From Phymatolithon calcareum (Eukaryota; Rhodophyta; Florideophyceae; Hapalidiales): a stretch of 64,000 bases of DNA. Below, one piece after another: positions 40,333-51,053 of this stretch (its first letter is position 1; each line of letters starts with the position of its first letter). The notes under the pieces were generated by a model, which saw only the letters and a list, made by a program, of their open reading frames with translations, did not search any database and had not been told where the DNA came from. Where the stretch lies: contig OZ345378.1 in the NCBI GenBank assembly GCA_977006965.1, positions 1,550,001 through 1,614,000 of the forward strand, in the 5' to 3' direction. Position numbers and translations under genes: made by a program.

Positions 40333-41290
40333 TAGTAGGAAAAATAAAAGTTGGATTTAGAAATTGCTATCATCGTACAGAGTCATGTCATGTCACTTGC
40401 TTTGTCCCCTCGTGGGGCTCGCAAGGCAGCGCTTTATTCTTAATTAACTTCTACTTAGATGACGGCAGATCGTTATTTCGTACAGAGTACTTATGACCTT
40501 CCTAAAAGATGGCGATAAACAAAGTAACAGCGCAAAGTCGAATTGCCTTGATACTTAGTAGTACAGACAGAGTTCTTAGGGAATTAATTGGAACCTCTTC
40601 AACATCATAATGTCCCCTGATGAAGATTCTGAACCTAGAGGGTTTCTGTGACCTCGGTTCATCGAAGATGAACCGATATATCTGGGAAGAAGTTTCTTAT
40701 CGGTGACAACCTTTCAAAACTGACATGCATGATAACATAATTATGTTGTCGTGGACCTTTTACTTATATATAAGTAAAAGGTCCAATAAGTGCAGAGGCT
40801 GCACGGAGTTTCACCGACATACGTATCCTGACAATATTCCGTTCTTATGCACCGTTGATCTTAATTATTTCGCCTTGCTTGAGAAGAACTTGGGTCTAAT
40901 GCCAAGACGCGTTTTCTCCCAATCTTTTTGTGACCTTCAAAATAGCATCTTTGAGTTCATCAATGTTCCGAAATTGCTGTTTTGGAGATTTCACGTTGTC
41001 TCTGTCGATCTTTAAACCTCACTCGAAACTATTTACGTGAACGTGAAATATATAGACCCACCCAAAGACCAGGAAGACAGACGTAACAATCGTCGCGTAG
41101 TTCGGATTACTGCAGAAGGACATTCGAAAGCCAATGGCGAAATATAGCGTCTTCCATGAGTAGGTCAAGTGTAACGCCCGAAATGCGATGGGCTGCAGCA
41201 CGGACAAATTAATACGAGGAAGAGCGCCACGTTTTAGCTCATTTTGGCTCATTTTTCTTTTGGACCAGACCGTGCTGGTTCTTTCAAGGG
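40333..41290. other. intergenic with a perfect palindrome
   Basis: No gene supported; the palindrome at 40752-40785 is listed separately. Confidence 0.4.
40752..40785. repeat. 34-bp perfect palindrome
   Basis: TGGACCTTTTACTTATA followed immediately by its exact complement, with no loop. Confidence 0.9.
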
Positions 41291-41566
41291 ATGGAAGTGA
41301 GAAATCTCATGATAAAGAAGTTTTGGGATGCAATGGAAAGGTCGATGACTGATAAGATCACTATCGATGCGATCTGGATTCCAAGCCATTGCTTTATCTC
41401 TGGGCACGAAAAAACCGACCACATTGCTCGACCGGGCATTACGCACGCAGATCTGATGGGGCATCAAAACGTGTCTTCGATCGTGGAAGTTTCGCTGTCT
41501 ATCATAAGATCACGCCACTCGACAAACCGGTGGAGTATACATTTTCTGCCTCTAACAAAAGATTAG
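41291..41566 (+). pseudogene. LINE RNase H fragment
   Basis: A 91-codon ORF reading IDAIWIPSHCFISGHEKTD followed by HIARPGI, which matches the C-terminal RNase H motif (WIPSH, then GHExxDxxAR) of LINE ORF2. It resembles the motif in the LINE at 29850-31575 but is on the other strand and not a copy. No reverse transcriptase remains. Confidence 0.5.
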
Positions 41567-41605
41567 TCACAATCACGCTGGAGTTACCCTCGTTTAGCTT
41601 TCCCC

Positions 41606-41643
41606 AAAATATTGCCCGCTGGTATACCAGCGGGCAATATTTT
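41606..41643. repeat. 38-bp perfect palindrome
   Basis: AAAATATTGCCCGCTGGTA followed directly by its exact complement. A hairpin with this GC-rich core could stop transcription, but no nearby gene on either strand clearly uses it. Confidence 0.9.
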
Positions 41644-41706
41644 ATCAGCACGACTCTCTATGCAAGGCCTCTCCACTTGGCAATTCTACGCTGTAGCGGA
41701 TGTGCC

Positions 41707-42378
41707 TCACCAAGACGCCAGACTAAAGACAGAGTGGATGCCATAACGGAACAGTAATTTAGGGCATGTAAGAAAAGAGACGACAGTGAAACAAATTCCT
41801 AGGGCAAGTACGGCAAGTACCGACAGATCGCCATCACTGGCCAATACGTCAGTCGATATGACGAATGCAAGAATAGCAGCCGGAACAGAGCACACGAAAA
41901 TCGCAAACCGGTTCCTCCTGTCGATTTTCTCATTCCGCTGCGCCCCGATCTGTTCGCACTCCGGAAAAGAAGCGGAGGTGCATGCCCCGAGAAAGCTTGC
42001 GATTCCAGGGACAAAAAGAATAAACGCTGCTACAAGGGACAGCAAAAAGCCCGCAGTATTAAAGTCCTTGTACAGAGTGACACGATCCGGTGCGCTTGGA
42101 TCGTAGAAGCACAGCACATCACCCTTCTTTCTCTCCCGCGCGAGACTTGCGCACCGGCTTTGAGCGTAATTCCCACATAGCGAAACGCGCGTCCCATTGT
42201 ACTGAACGTCGACTATGCGATATGTGTACGCGGCACGACATATATATGTGTAAGCTCGCTGTGTGTATGATGAAATTCTTAGTAGTCGTAGAGATGTTAT
42301 CGTAGCGTTGGTCTCGGACCAAGTGCGCGCAGTCAGATACAGCGATGTTTGGGTACCAAGATACTTGCTCATGAGCAC
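41707..42378 (-). CDS. DUF3592-like membrane protein
   Basis: Up to 223 residues; the true start is uncertain and a 5' exon may be missing, since no signal or clear start region is seen. The soluble part (YTYRIVDVQYNGTRVSLCGN ... GDVLCFYDPSAPDRVTLYKD) looks like a DUF3592-type beta domain, where a YDPxxP motif precedes a transmembrane helix. Three hydrophobic helices follow (GFLLSLVAAFILFVPGI, RFAIFVCSVPAAILAFV, LSVLAVLALGICFTVV). Function unknown, probably a plasma or endomembrane protein. Confidence 0.45.
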   Translation of the reverse strand: MLMSKYLGTQTSLYLTARTWSETNATITSLRLLRISSYTQRAYTYICRAAYTYRIVDVQYNGTRVSLCGNYAQSRCASLARERKKGDVLCFYDPSAPDRVTLYKDFNTAGFLLSLVAAFILFVPGIASFLGACTSASFPECEQIGAQRNEKIDRRNRFAIFVCSVPAAILAFVISTDVLASDGDLSVLAVLALGICFTVVSFLTCPKLLFRYGIHSVFSLASW

Positions 42379-43199
42379 ACCGTTAGAGAGAAGAAGATGG
42401 GGAGGAGAAAAGTTAGGGCGCGAGAAAACGCCATCGACCTTTCAAGGATCACGGTTTTGGAAATGCCGCTCGGTGACTTTTGTTCACATGTTTGGTGCTG
42501 TGCTCATGCTTTTAGCTTGGAACATTCGCACAGCGAGTGGTTTTGGGTCGAGAGGCAATCGTTCTTGTGCGTTTCCATCACTGTCTTTCAAGTTCAAATT
42601 TCTTGCATTGCGAGTGAGATTGTTTGTAGTCCAATCCCTGACTTTACTCTAAACTACGAACACGCGCTCGCTAGAACGCTTGCTATAAAGACGTGCAGTA
42701 TGAAAACAAGGCATTTTGTGTTTGTCAGACTTAAGCAGGGCAGCACGTCAGAGACAGTGTTACATCGAAGAAATTACGAACGAGTTGATGGAATACGTGA
42801 AAAGGGACAGAGATTCAGAGAAGACCTCCCGTGCCTGAATAGAGAAAAGGGAAGTACATTAATAAAAGAGAGAAGTGAATCAGAGCAGATAGTATTGGAT
42901 TCTTTGCGCCAACTTTTTAGCACAGTGACTTGAAGAACTCCTCGCCGTTGAAAAATGGGGCAGCTCTTGACACAGCTGGTCATCAAAGATTCAAGGACGC
43001 CCTGATAGAGCTACATAATCAGATTATGATTCTGCGGCAGTCGTGCAGATCTTGGCAGCGTGGATGCTAAAACGGTACTGTAGAGGAGAGATTTAAGTGT
43101 ATCGAGAAACGCTTGCAAGCCGTATGGAAAGAAGTAAAAAAAAATATATTTTTACCGCAACTGTAATGATTCAGAGGAGTTTCCGGACTTTTACAGCCA
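42379..43199. other. intergenic
   Basis: A 194-codon plus-strand ORF (42349-42933) overlaps the start of the membrane protein gene and has no domain; I do not call it. Confidence 0.35.
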
Positions 43200-44420
43200 A
43201 TGGAAATTGGACAAGTTCCTGATGCTTCCCGCCCATGTACAGTACCGCCGCGGAGCATGCGTCCCATGTCTGTCCTAAATATCAACAGGCCTGCACACAT
43301 TGGGGAGGCAAGAACTGGTCGAGACAAAATGGCTGGTAAGAGCAGCTCTGAATTAATGAATTTGAACCCGAGCAGTGATGAAGACCCAAGTCCAGACATT
43401 GATCTGCGACGCACAGTGGATGTAGTCGAAATAAGCTCCGACTCGGATGCCGCGCGGCAATCTGGGCGAACACGCGTATCATCCGCATCCGGCGCACGTG
43501 AAATAATTGACGGCGGCACGATTGCAAGCAGTAATGACGGGTCGTCTTCCGAAGGAGAAATAGCGGAGGAAACACCAGTGCAACAACTGTCATCCAACCT
43601 GGTTGACGCGACAGGGAATGCAACATCGTCGGATGACGAAGATGGTGAAGTTGACGGAAAGGCGGCACAGCGTTCCGAGCGCGCCAAAATATCTGCACTG
43701 ATGCGGTCTGCTGGGAAAGATGTTGCGGAGCGTGATGCGCGATTCTTCTCGCTGCAGGATGTCATTTGTTCACATTGCGGGACGAAGGGGCATCTGAGTT
43801 ACGACTGTCCGGAGGAAGTGAAGGCGAAGCGGTGTTTCTTGTGCGGTCGCGAGGGACACAGTTCGAGGAAATGTCCAGATGAACAGTGCTTTGTGTGTCG
43901 TGGACGTGGACATCGCGCGAAGGACTGTCCGAACGCGAACGGCGGCGGGAAACGCGTGGGTGATACTCTGAAATCGCAGCCGGCGGCGAAGAAAAGACGG
44001 TGGAGTCCTCCGCGCTTCATCGCGCCGCTGTGCTATGTTTGCGGAAGTCGAGAACATAATGATTGTTCGTTGGGTCGGATGCCGATTGCCGAAATGAGCT
44101 GTTATAACTGTGGACGCAGGGGACATACATCTTCTGGATGCCGGGAACCGAGGGCGGAGCGGTGGGTGAGGGTGGCAAGGGATATGGATATGGAGCGCAA
44201 GAACGCGAAAAAACCGGGGAGGAAGAATAGAAAACCAGGCGAGACGAAGGAGGAGAAACTGCAGAGAGAGAAGGAGAAGGCTGAGGAAATTGAGATGGAT
44301 AAGTTGGAGTATCGGAAGGAACTTGAACGGAGGGTTACGGGGAGAGGAGGATCACGTCAGAATAACTCTAGGGCTATGGGGCGTGGTGATCGTGGGAATA
44401 ATAGGGATTACCGTCGCTAA
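43200..44420 (+). CDS. CCHC zinc-knuckle protein, Air1/2-ZCCHC7-like (TRAMP complex)
   Basis: 406 residues; the start may be M44 (43329, context AAAATGGC). An acidic, serine-rich N-terminal half contains VVEISSDSD, a SUMO-interaction-type motif. Five zinc knuckles lie at about 190-203, 212-225, 230-243, 278-289 and 301-314. Four are regular CX2CX4HX4C; the fourth, CYVCGSREHNDC, is shortened to HX2C. The tail is a charged helix followed by an RG-rich end. Five consecutive knuckles, with a linker before the last two, is the layout of Air1/Air2/ZCCHC7, which holds poly(A) polymerase and helicase together in TRAMP for nuclear RNA surveillance. Other CCHC RNA-binding proteins remain possible. Confidence 0.65.
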   Translation: MEIGQVPDASRPCTVPPRSMRPMSVLNINRPAHIGEARTGRDKMAGKSSSELMNLNPSSDEDPSPDIDLRRTVDVVEISSDSDAARQSGRTRVSSASGAREIIDGGTIASSNDGSSSEGEIAEETPVQQLSSNLVDATGNATSSDDEDGEVDGKAAQRSERAKISALMRSAGKDVAERDARFFSLQDVICSHCGTKGHLSYDCPEEVKAKRCFLCGREGHSSRKCPDEQCFVCRGRGHRAKDCPNANGGGKRVGDTLKSQPAAKKRRWSPPRFIAPLCYVCGSREHNDCSLGRMPIAEMSCYNCGRRGHTSSGCREPRAERWVRVARDMDMERKNAKKPGRKNRKPGETKEEKLQREKEKAEEIEMDKLEYRKELERRVTGRGGSRQNNSRAMGRGDRGNNRDYRR

Positions 44421-45459
44421 TATGAAGTTATGGTCCGTGGAGTTTTTGAAGGCATTCATAGTTTTCAGTACCAGAAGAGTGGACGCTCGGGTGAGAGGGA
44501 AACTTTAGTTCGAGGAACGTCTCTTGCGACGAATTTGTATGCATTGGCTTCGTGCTGTACTATGAATCCAATGTTGCTGTGTCCTCAACCTCGTTCGCAA
44601 GTTGACCTTCTGTGCTGAGAATGCGTGAGTCAGAAGAGCAGAGCTTAATTATCCCACTGACATGAAAATGAGGAATTTGTGAGTGTGAACATTGTCAAGA
44701 GAAGGCGTCTAGCAGAGTATAGAAAATGAAGGAAGGGACCGTCATTTTCCACTGGCAGATCATGATGTGCCTCGAACTTAAAATCGTCACGTCATGCTAT
44801 TGCTGTGCCGTGTGCTTCTGTGCCTTTCTAGTGGAAGTTCTCCCAGAATCACAGAGGTCATGGCCAGCTGCTAGTGCATTGCTCACCCCCTAGTTTGGAT
44901 GATCGCCGAGTTAACATTGCGGAACGCATCCGTGCATGTGCGATTTTACTTGAAGTTTGGGGCCTCTTGTCCAACAAGACTGACGTTCTCCGGCTGACTT
45001 CGCTGATCTGAGACTTGCTATTGTGTTTGCCCGGTAAGTCTGGGATCATTTCCGCTGCCTTACTTCAATGCTCAACTATATCGAAGAGTGGCCTAAGATC
45101 CCTCTTGGTTTTGATTTGCGAGCTTTCTCACGAGCGCATGAGCAATGAAAAATCACGACTCACTATTCACGTGCACAGAAGTCATACTGGTTCGACTTTT
45201 AGAGGACATGACCTATCCTCCCAGGCGGCACTTTTATGCGAGAGATCCACCATCTGATAAAGAGCGTGAGGAAAGTTAAGTTCTGTCTCTCCAAATCGCT
45301 AGTGTCCAGTAAAGATCATCATTAGTAACAAGTGCAAGTCAGGGGAATGTAAAAAGACTTGGAATATTACTGATTCGCGCAAAGTCGTTGGCCAAGACAT
45401 GCTTTGGCCCTGTGGACCAATTTAAGCGCATATATTCACAATGAAGCTGCCTTCCATTT
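44421..45459. other. intergenic, tail-to-tail
   Basis: About 1 kb between converging genes. No feature supported. Confidence 0.4.
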
Positions 45460-46713
45460 TTAACGCTGTTCTTGCACCACGGCTTCCTCCGCCGGCGCCT
45501 CATCGAAAACGATGCGAACACCATTCTCATCAAATCTGCCTTCACCAATACGCTGACCATTTTGCTCATCAAAGAACCGATTTTTCCGATATCCCACCAC
45601 AAACCCGGCGAGAAGGTTTCCAATAGCACGCGGGATGGTCAAGAACCGGATCGCCGTGCTTGATTTCCCGCCAACCACCGTATCTCGAATGCGCGGGACA
45701 AGGTATTCCGCAACTGTCTCTGGTTCTTCAGCAAGCACATTGAAAACTTTCCGCACACTCGGCGTCCCTGCTCCACCACGGAGCAGCAATCCGGTGAGCA
45801 CCATTCCAGGTGATAGTGCATGAATACGAATGGCATGTTCTTTCTCACGCCTCAGTGACGAGATCAAGTGCGGCAATGCTCGTTTAGTAGCGCCATATGC
45901 CGCCATTTTCGGCGTTGCAAATCCATCAGATCCTGCACCCTCCATTAGAAACACATGTCCGCCGCGTGCACCAGGCGGATTTGAACGCCATTCTCGCATC
46001 GCTGCACGAGCGCATAATAGGGAACCCGTCAAGTTTGTCGATGTGACCGCGACAAGCGTGTCTGCGTCGACGTCGGCGAGCGGGACGCGAGGTGTGCTGC
46101 ATCCTGCATTGCATATCCATGCATCTACAGAACCGAGAACGGAGGACGCATGAGCAGATAGAGAGTCCACATCACTCGGACTGCCGACATCGGCTGCGAA
46201 ACCGTAAATTTGAGCCGTGGGATGTAAATCTTGCAAGTACAATACTGCGCGTGTCACTGCTGCATTGCTGCGTGATGTTACGAGAACACGGTCACCGGCC
46301 GCGGCGAAGTGAGACGCAAGAGAGAGACCTAAACCGCGGGTTGAGCCGGTCACGATCACGCCGAGGGAGGTTGGGGATGTGGGACCGGCAGAAGCGGTGC
46401 AAAACTGCTGATTACGTCTGGACGTACCGCCGCGCCTAGCGAGTGACGGTCGATGAACGGATCCGCGCACGGGCGAAGGTGCGGTAAAAGCTGGTGGGTC
46501 GTACATTGCTTGTGCAACAAAAGTTTGGTACCTTGGTCGCCCTTTTGGTCGACGGAGATTGCAGAGTGCATCTCTGCTTATGATAAATGAATCTCGGAAG
46601 CTCTGTCTCGAGCTTTGGGAATGCAGCGTCCGCCAGGCACGCATTGCTTCTACTGTACCTGGGGCAAAAGTTCCTTCTGACAAACTTTGAACGCAGTTCC
46701 TGGCCGAACACAC
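45460..46713 (-). CDS. NOL/NYC1-like SDR (chlorophyll b reductase family)
   Basis: ORF of 417 residues; the first ~110 are basic and serine/arginine-rich, fitting a plastid transit peptide, with M24 and M70 as alternative starts. SDR core: TGSTRGLG (122-129), CNAG at 201-204 in place of NNAG, S262 and Y273xxxK277 (AAYGATKRAL). The MEGAGSDG stretch (257-264), TNLTGSLLCARAAM and SPGMVLTGLLL are the landmarks of the chlorophyll(ide) b reductase group. The C-terminus (PETVAEYLVPRIRD) also fits. The enzyme reduces the 7-formyl of chlorophyll b at the thylakoid. If the host is a red alga, which lacks chlorophyll b, the real substrate must be something else. Confidence 0.75.
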   Translation of the reverse strand: MCSARNCVQSLSEGTFAPGTVEAMRAWRTLHSQSSRQSFRDSFIISRDALCNLRRPKGRPRYQTFVAQAMYDPPAFTAPSPVRGSVHRPSLARRGGTSRRNQQFCTASAGPTSPTSLGVIVTGSTRGLGLSLASHFAAAGDRVLVTSRSNAAVTRAVLYLQDLHPTAQIYGFAADVGSPSDVDSLSAHASSVLGSVDAWICNAGCSTPRVPLADVDADTLVAVTSTNLTGSLLCARAAMREWRSNPPGARGGHVFLMEGAGSDGFATPKMAAYGATKRALPHLISSLRREKEHAIRIHALSPGMVLTGLLLRGGAGTPSVRKVFNVLAEEPETVAEYLVPRIRDTVVGGKSSTAIRFLTIPRAIGNLLAGFVVGYRKNRFFDEQNGQRIGEGRFDENGVRIVFDEAPAEEAVVQEQR

Positions 46714-47330
46714 GAGGTATTCGAAGATGCAGCGTTCCAGAGTGCTGATTTTTCGTTACAAAAATGGCGTGTGTTCGTGAAGAGGCTGGCCAGAAGCAAA
46801 TCATACCTGAAGTGTTGTTTGCTCGACCTTCCGCTCACTGTCGGCTCGATTCAAAAGAGATCGAGCCACCCGAAGAACTTTGTTATAGTGCATGTATCAA
46901 GGCAATGGCAACCGTCAACGTCTTCCAAGGTGTTTTGCACTCAATCCTTTCCGTCCGCAACGAGGGCTATGCACAAGTCAATGACTTAAAGTCATGTTGC
47001 TTTCAAATGTCTTTTGTCTTCAAGTGCCAACTACACTTGCGAAAATCTGACGTGAGGCTCTACCCACCACTGAAGTTTATACAGCAGGTTTACACTATCA
47101 ATTGAAAGAACAACGGTAACTGCCAAGGCATGTCAAAGTTCCACTGTGCATGACCTGGATCCACATGGGTAATATGTGTGATCGCACAGTAGTTCCTGAG
47201 CAAAGGGGTCAACAATAAAGATTCATTGAAAAACTGTTGTTTAACCTGGTGAAGCATCTAATTCTATCCCCAAATATTTAGACCCCAGGATTGTTAACGC
47301 CCCTCCCTTTACCGCGTTGTGGTACAAATC
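46714..47330. other. intergenic
   Basis: Between the start of the SDR gene and the end of the B-box/CCT gene, both minus strand. No feature supported. Confidence 0.4.
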
Positions 47331-48257
47331 TCAAAAAGTCGGTACACACTGGTCTTCCGCCTCAATTGTGCTGAGTTCATGCATATGATTTCTATACAGA
47401 GCACCATATTTGCGATAGAGTGCCATCTCACTCTTCTTCACAAACCGTCCCTTAACTCTCGGTCTACTATCAGCCAACTGTTTCCGACATTCATACCGTA
47501 CCTTCTTCGCAAACGACCGACTAGCCCTTTTGCTTCTGAAGCGTGCCAGTGCCTTCATCCGGAGCAATTTGCGTTGCTCGGGCGTCTGATGTTCCACCTC
47601 AACCGGACGCACAAGGTCCTGTTTCGACCCTGACTTGCGCATGACTGTCGGTGCAGGACGCTTGGACACGTCCCGTGTTACAGTCGATGACGTGGACGGA
47701 GAGGATGCCGGTGGTGAACGGGATGCGGAGGAAGTCGGGACAGGGGTTAAAGGACTGCTTGGCGGCTGCGGATGATATTTGACATGGTCCATGACGACGG
47801 GTTCGAGGTGCGGTTCCACCTTGTCCTGTGTCGGTTCAGGGGAGAGAGGTTCAAAGTCGGGTACGACATGCTCGACAGAGTCGGGAATCATGGATTCCCA
47901 AGAGAGATAAGAGACAAGTCCACGAGAAAAGGATTTGCACTGGAACATGGCGTCGTCTTCCATGAGGGCGAGAGATGGCATCTTTGCATCGAGGGAGCCA
48001 AAATCTGAAAAGTCGTAATCGGCAACATCCTCGAAGAGAATTTCAACATCTTGAGATGCTTCGCCGGGTGGTGGTCCCGACACGGATGTACAAGTCTCGA
48101 CGGGTGTTAGTCTGCGACGGATGTGACGTTGGGCGAGACGATTGGCGCTGTGCACCTCCGTGTCGCACACGGTGCAGAGGTAGCATGCATCGGCGTCGCA
48201 GTAGAAGTCAGCGGGACGGCAAGTGGCTGGTGGACATATCTCGCAGGTGCGAACCAT
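47331..48257 (-). CDS. CONSTANS-like B-box/CCT-domain transcription regulator
   Basis: 308 residues. One B-box zinc finger at the N-terminus (about 5-50: CEICPPATC, CDADACYLCTVCD, HSANRLAQRH) and a CCT domain near the C-terminus (about 232-275: RFRSKRASRSFAKKVRYECR, then RPRVKGRFVKK). The middle is acidic and then serine/proline-rich, as in activation regions. CCT domains contact NF-Y subunits and DNA. This pairing occurs in the CO-like family of green plants and algae, which links light or day length to transcription. Single B-box, single exon. The lysine/arginine-rich CCT also serves as a nuclear localisation signal. Confidence 0.85.
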   Translation of the reverse strand: MVRTCEICPPATCRPADFYCDADACYLCTVCDTEVHSANRLAQRHIRRRLTPVETCTSVSGPPPGEASQDVEILFEDVADYDFSDFGSLDAKMPSLALMEDDAMFQCKSFSRGLVSYLSWESMIPDSVEHVVPDFEPLSPEPTQDKVEPHLEPVVMDHVKYHPQPPSSPLTPVPTSSASRSPPASSPSTSSTVTRDVSKRPAPTVMRKSGSKQDLVRPVEVEHQTPEQRKLLRMKALARFRSKRASRSFAKKVRYECRKQLADSRPRVKGRFVKKSEMALYRKYGALYRNHMHELSTIEAEDQCVPTF

Positions 48258-51053
48258 GTTGAGCAGCAGGAGGAGATTTGAGAGTGACGGGGATCAGGTT
48301 GCTGAGTTACAGGTCGGGTCAAGATGTTGTAAAGAGTGTTTCAATGCATCTGGTTGTTCAGAGAGCTGAGTGCAGAAGATGTTCAACTTCAGTAGAGCTT
48401 TTATGTTTCGCACAGGGTATGCACCTGTGAAAAAAGGGTTTTCCAGGGGTGTGTGTATGTACCTACAAAATCGAACAGTTTTGAGCTGTAATCGTAGAGG
48501 CGCCTCGAAATGGGATATTTTTCGACACAGGCGTGATTCAGGTCAATTATTCCTATTTATTTTTAATTTTTCGTAGTTGTTTGCAAACATACTTCCTATT
48601 GGACACCGGACTGCCTCTCAGCCACACGTGGAGACATTTGGGGTCACAGTGCAATGTGGATGGATGCACTGACGAATCGGATGCGTCGATTCGAGATGCA
48701 AACGGCGCTTGTGATGCACCGCGGAAATCGAGTAGACGAAACAGAGCGGAGAGAGCAAGGGGAAATGGGGTATATGTCGTCATAAGGCGGATTGCGGTGC
48801 CCCAGTGAGAAAATCTGTAAAATGGGGGCACTTCGATCATGAATTGCAGGGTGTGATTGTCCCACTTATTACAGACTGTGGTTCCTTCCGCGAATCTGCC
48901 ACAACGTGAAAGCTTTTCAATAGAACCCGGGTGGGTGTATACAGAAATGAACTCTTGCGTGGGTTTTGGCTCAGTCAGTCTAAGCGGCGGAATCGTTGCA
49001 GTTAACTTCTTTCGTGAGCGCAGTCAAGGGCGTATCTTGGAAGAGGCGCTTCAGCAGCCATGTGCAGTGAGCATGGGCAAAGTGATCACACGGGCTTTCT
49101 CCAGTTTAAAAAAAGCTGTTGGAACATTTCATCTCAAGGAAGTCCTACTTTAGTTGCATAGCGGCTTCCTTATACTGGAAGAATAATATCAAGCTCTTAA
49201 ATCATCGAAACGCTATTGTTGTTCTTCCGTAATCACCTAGGAGAAAGTAATAGTATAACGTATGGAATCAGCATTGTTCTTTCTTTTCTTCCTTTCTTGC
49301 AAGGCGGTTTTTCAGAGCTACAACTTTCTTGTCTCACACTCGACATCTCAACACCGAAGAAGGCTTTTGGACGTGATCGGAATTTGTTCCGTGCGCCAAC
49401 CGTCTTCTCTGTTCCGACATCTGCGAACACCGTGCCGCATCAGGACATGACGAGGACCTTCCTGTTCTACTATGACCGAGATTTCTGCTCTAGTATATTT
49501 ATAATTTTTGAACACATCCGATGCTTCTCTATGCTTTTCCCGGAATAGGGGAAAATTTTGGCTGTCCTCAAGACGCATTTTTCCTGGTCAGAGTCGAATA
49601 GTTTGAAATTCCGGAGAACTTTTCGTCGGAGGAATCGTTTCTTCTGTGGACCTCAGAGTGGCATTCACGATGCCAACCACATTACAAAAGCCAATCCATA
49701 TCTACAAATCTCAACATATGCCCAGTGTCCCCTCTTCTCTGCCCCTCACGCCGACTGTATCGCATAGTGGACATGTGCAGCTTGGGCGCAGAACCACAGA
49801 TTACCCGCGCCTCAAACCTCATTCTTCATCGCCTCGTTGCACTGTGGAACACCCAGCAGAATATTCTGCAAAGTCGCTGCCCAATCAGCCGCGGTTCGCC
49901 TCGCAAGTTGAGAGTCGCAACGGAGTAGATATGCGTTATGCCAACTAATTTACTGTATGGGCAGGGACAAGCAAAACCGCAGAAACTTCACTCGCTGATC
50001 AGGACGTTCGGACAAACTATTTTAGGGAACCGTCCCGTTGGCCAGCGGGTTGCCCAAGGCCCGAACGGAATCTTGAATTGGGTCAACTTCAGGTTTTCCT
50101 ACCACGACTCATGTACAGAAGCCTCGACTCGTCCCCCAAATTACTCTGCCAGACTTGCCAATCGTGTTGTAATATCCCAATTTCCAGCGTGCTATTTGTG
50201 CGCCGCCACCGCACGTTCGCCGAGCATCCTCGGCACGCCATACCGGCGCAGGGCGCTGGAGGGGCGGCGCAACAACTTCGCACTGTTCGGCATGTGCTAT
50301 ATGTGTCATAAGCGAACACAACGACAATGCGACAACGAGCGCCGCGGGCGGCACCCAGAAACTGCACCCACGTTTCCACTCTTTTCGGACCGTAACAACA
50401 GAAGTTCTGGCACCGGTCCCAATGTAAATATGCTGTTTGCGTGCGAAGAGATCTTTGATCACTACTTGCGCGGGGAGTAAGCTTGCACGATGTGTACACT
50501 CTCTGCGTGAGAGCGGACTGGTGCAATTGTCATGCTGGGTTTATTCTATCAGAACTAATTTAGTGTAGAAATATGGGCTTAGTAGTTACGCGTTGCGGTG
50601 GTTTGCCATGGATTTTCGATTTTGTTTCCATGTTCTATGTGGCAGCATGTTTGTTGGGAATCATGACTTTCATGATTTAGAGATGACGACTTTTTTCATC
50701 AACTCATCAACGCGACAGTGCGGGGCTTCACAGCAAGAAGCTTTCAAAAAGGAAAGCTAGGGAGGGAACATTAAATTTCATGTCTAATTCGTATCGGATG
50801 TCAGCAACAGCCATGGGCTGCAGAGCTCGCAAAACAAACCGTGGATGGGGAAGTACCGCGGCAATGTGCAAAAAATGACATGTGGTCAATGCTTTCGTAT
50901 CTCGACTCGACATGTAAGAATGAGTTCCTTTTGTAGTTTTTATGCGCTCTGTTTACGGCTTATGCTCCACCTTTGATAATGTTTTCCATACTTCTCCATA
51001 ATCATTGTCCGCTGGGCATAGTTCGAGAGCATCAAGTGGATGGAATTTCTATC
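48258..51053. other. long intergenic region
   Basis: Nearly 2.8 kb with no gene I can support. The longest ORFs (49938-50480 plus; 50109-50462 minus) overlap each other and have no family. The plus ORF has two CxxC pairs (CYLC, CYMC) and might be a small zinc protein or decayed transposon. Confidence 0.3.

Noticed and set aside
41606-41643. transcription terminator
   Set aside because: The palindrome is terminator-like in shape, but this is eukaryotic DNA and no gene ends just before it on a matching strand.
42349-42933. 194-codon plus-strand ORF
   Set aside because: No domain, and it overlaps the start of the minus-strand membrane protein gene.
43067-43765. 232-codon minus-strand ORF
   Set aside because: Antisense shadow of the zinc-knuckle protein.
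49938-50480. 180-codon plus-strand ORF with two CxxC pairs
   Set aside because: No family match by eye, and a minus-strand ORF of similar length covers the same bases.
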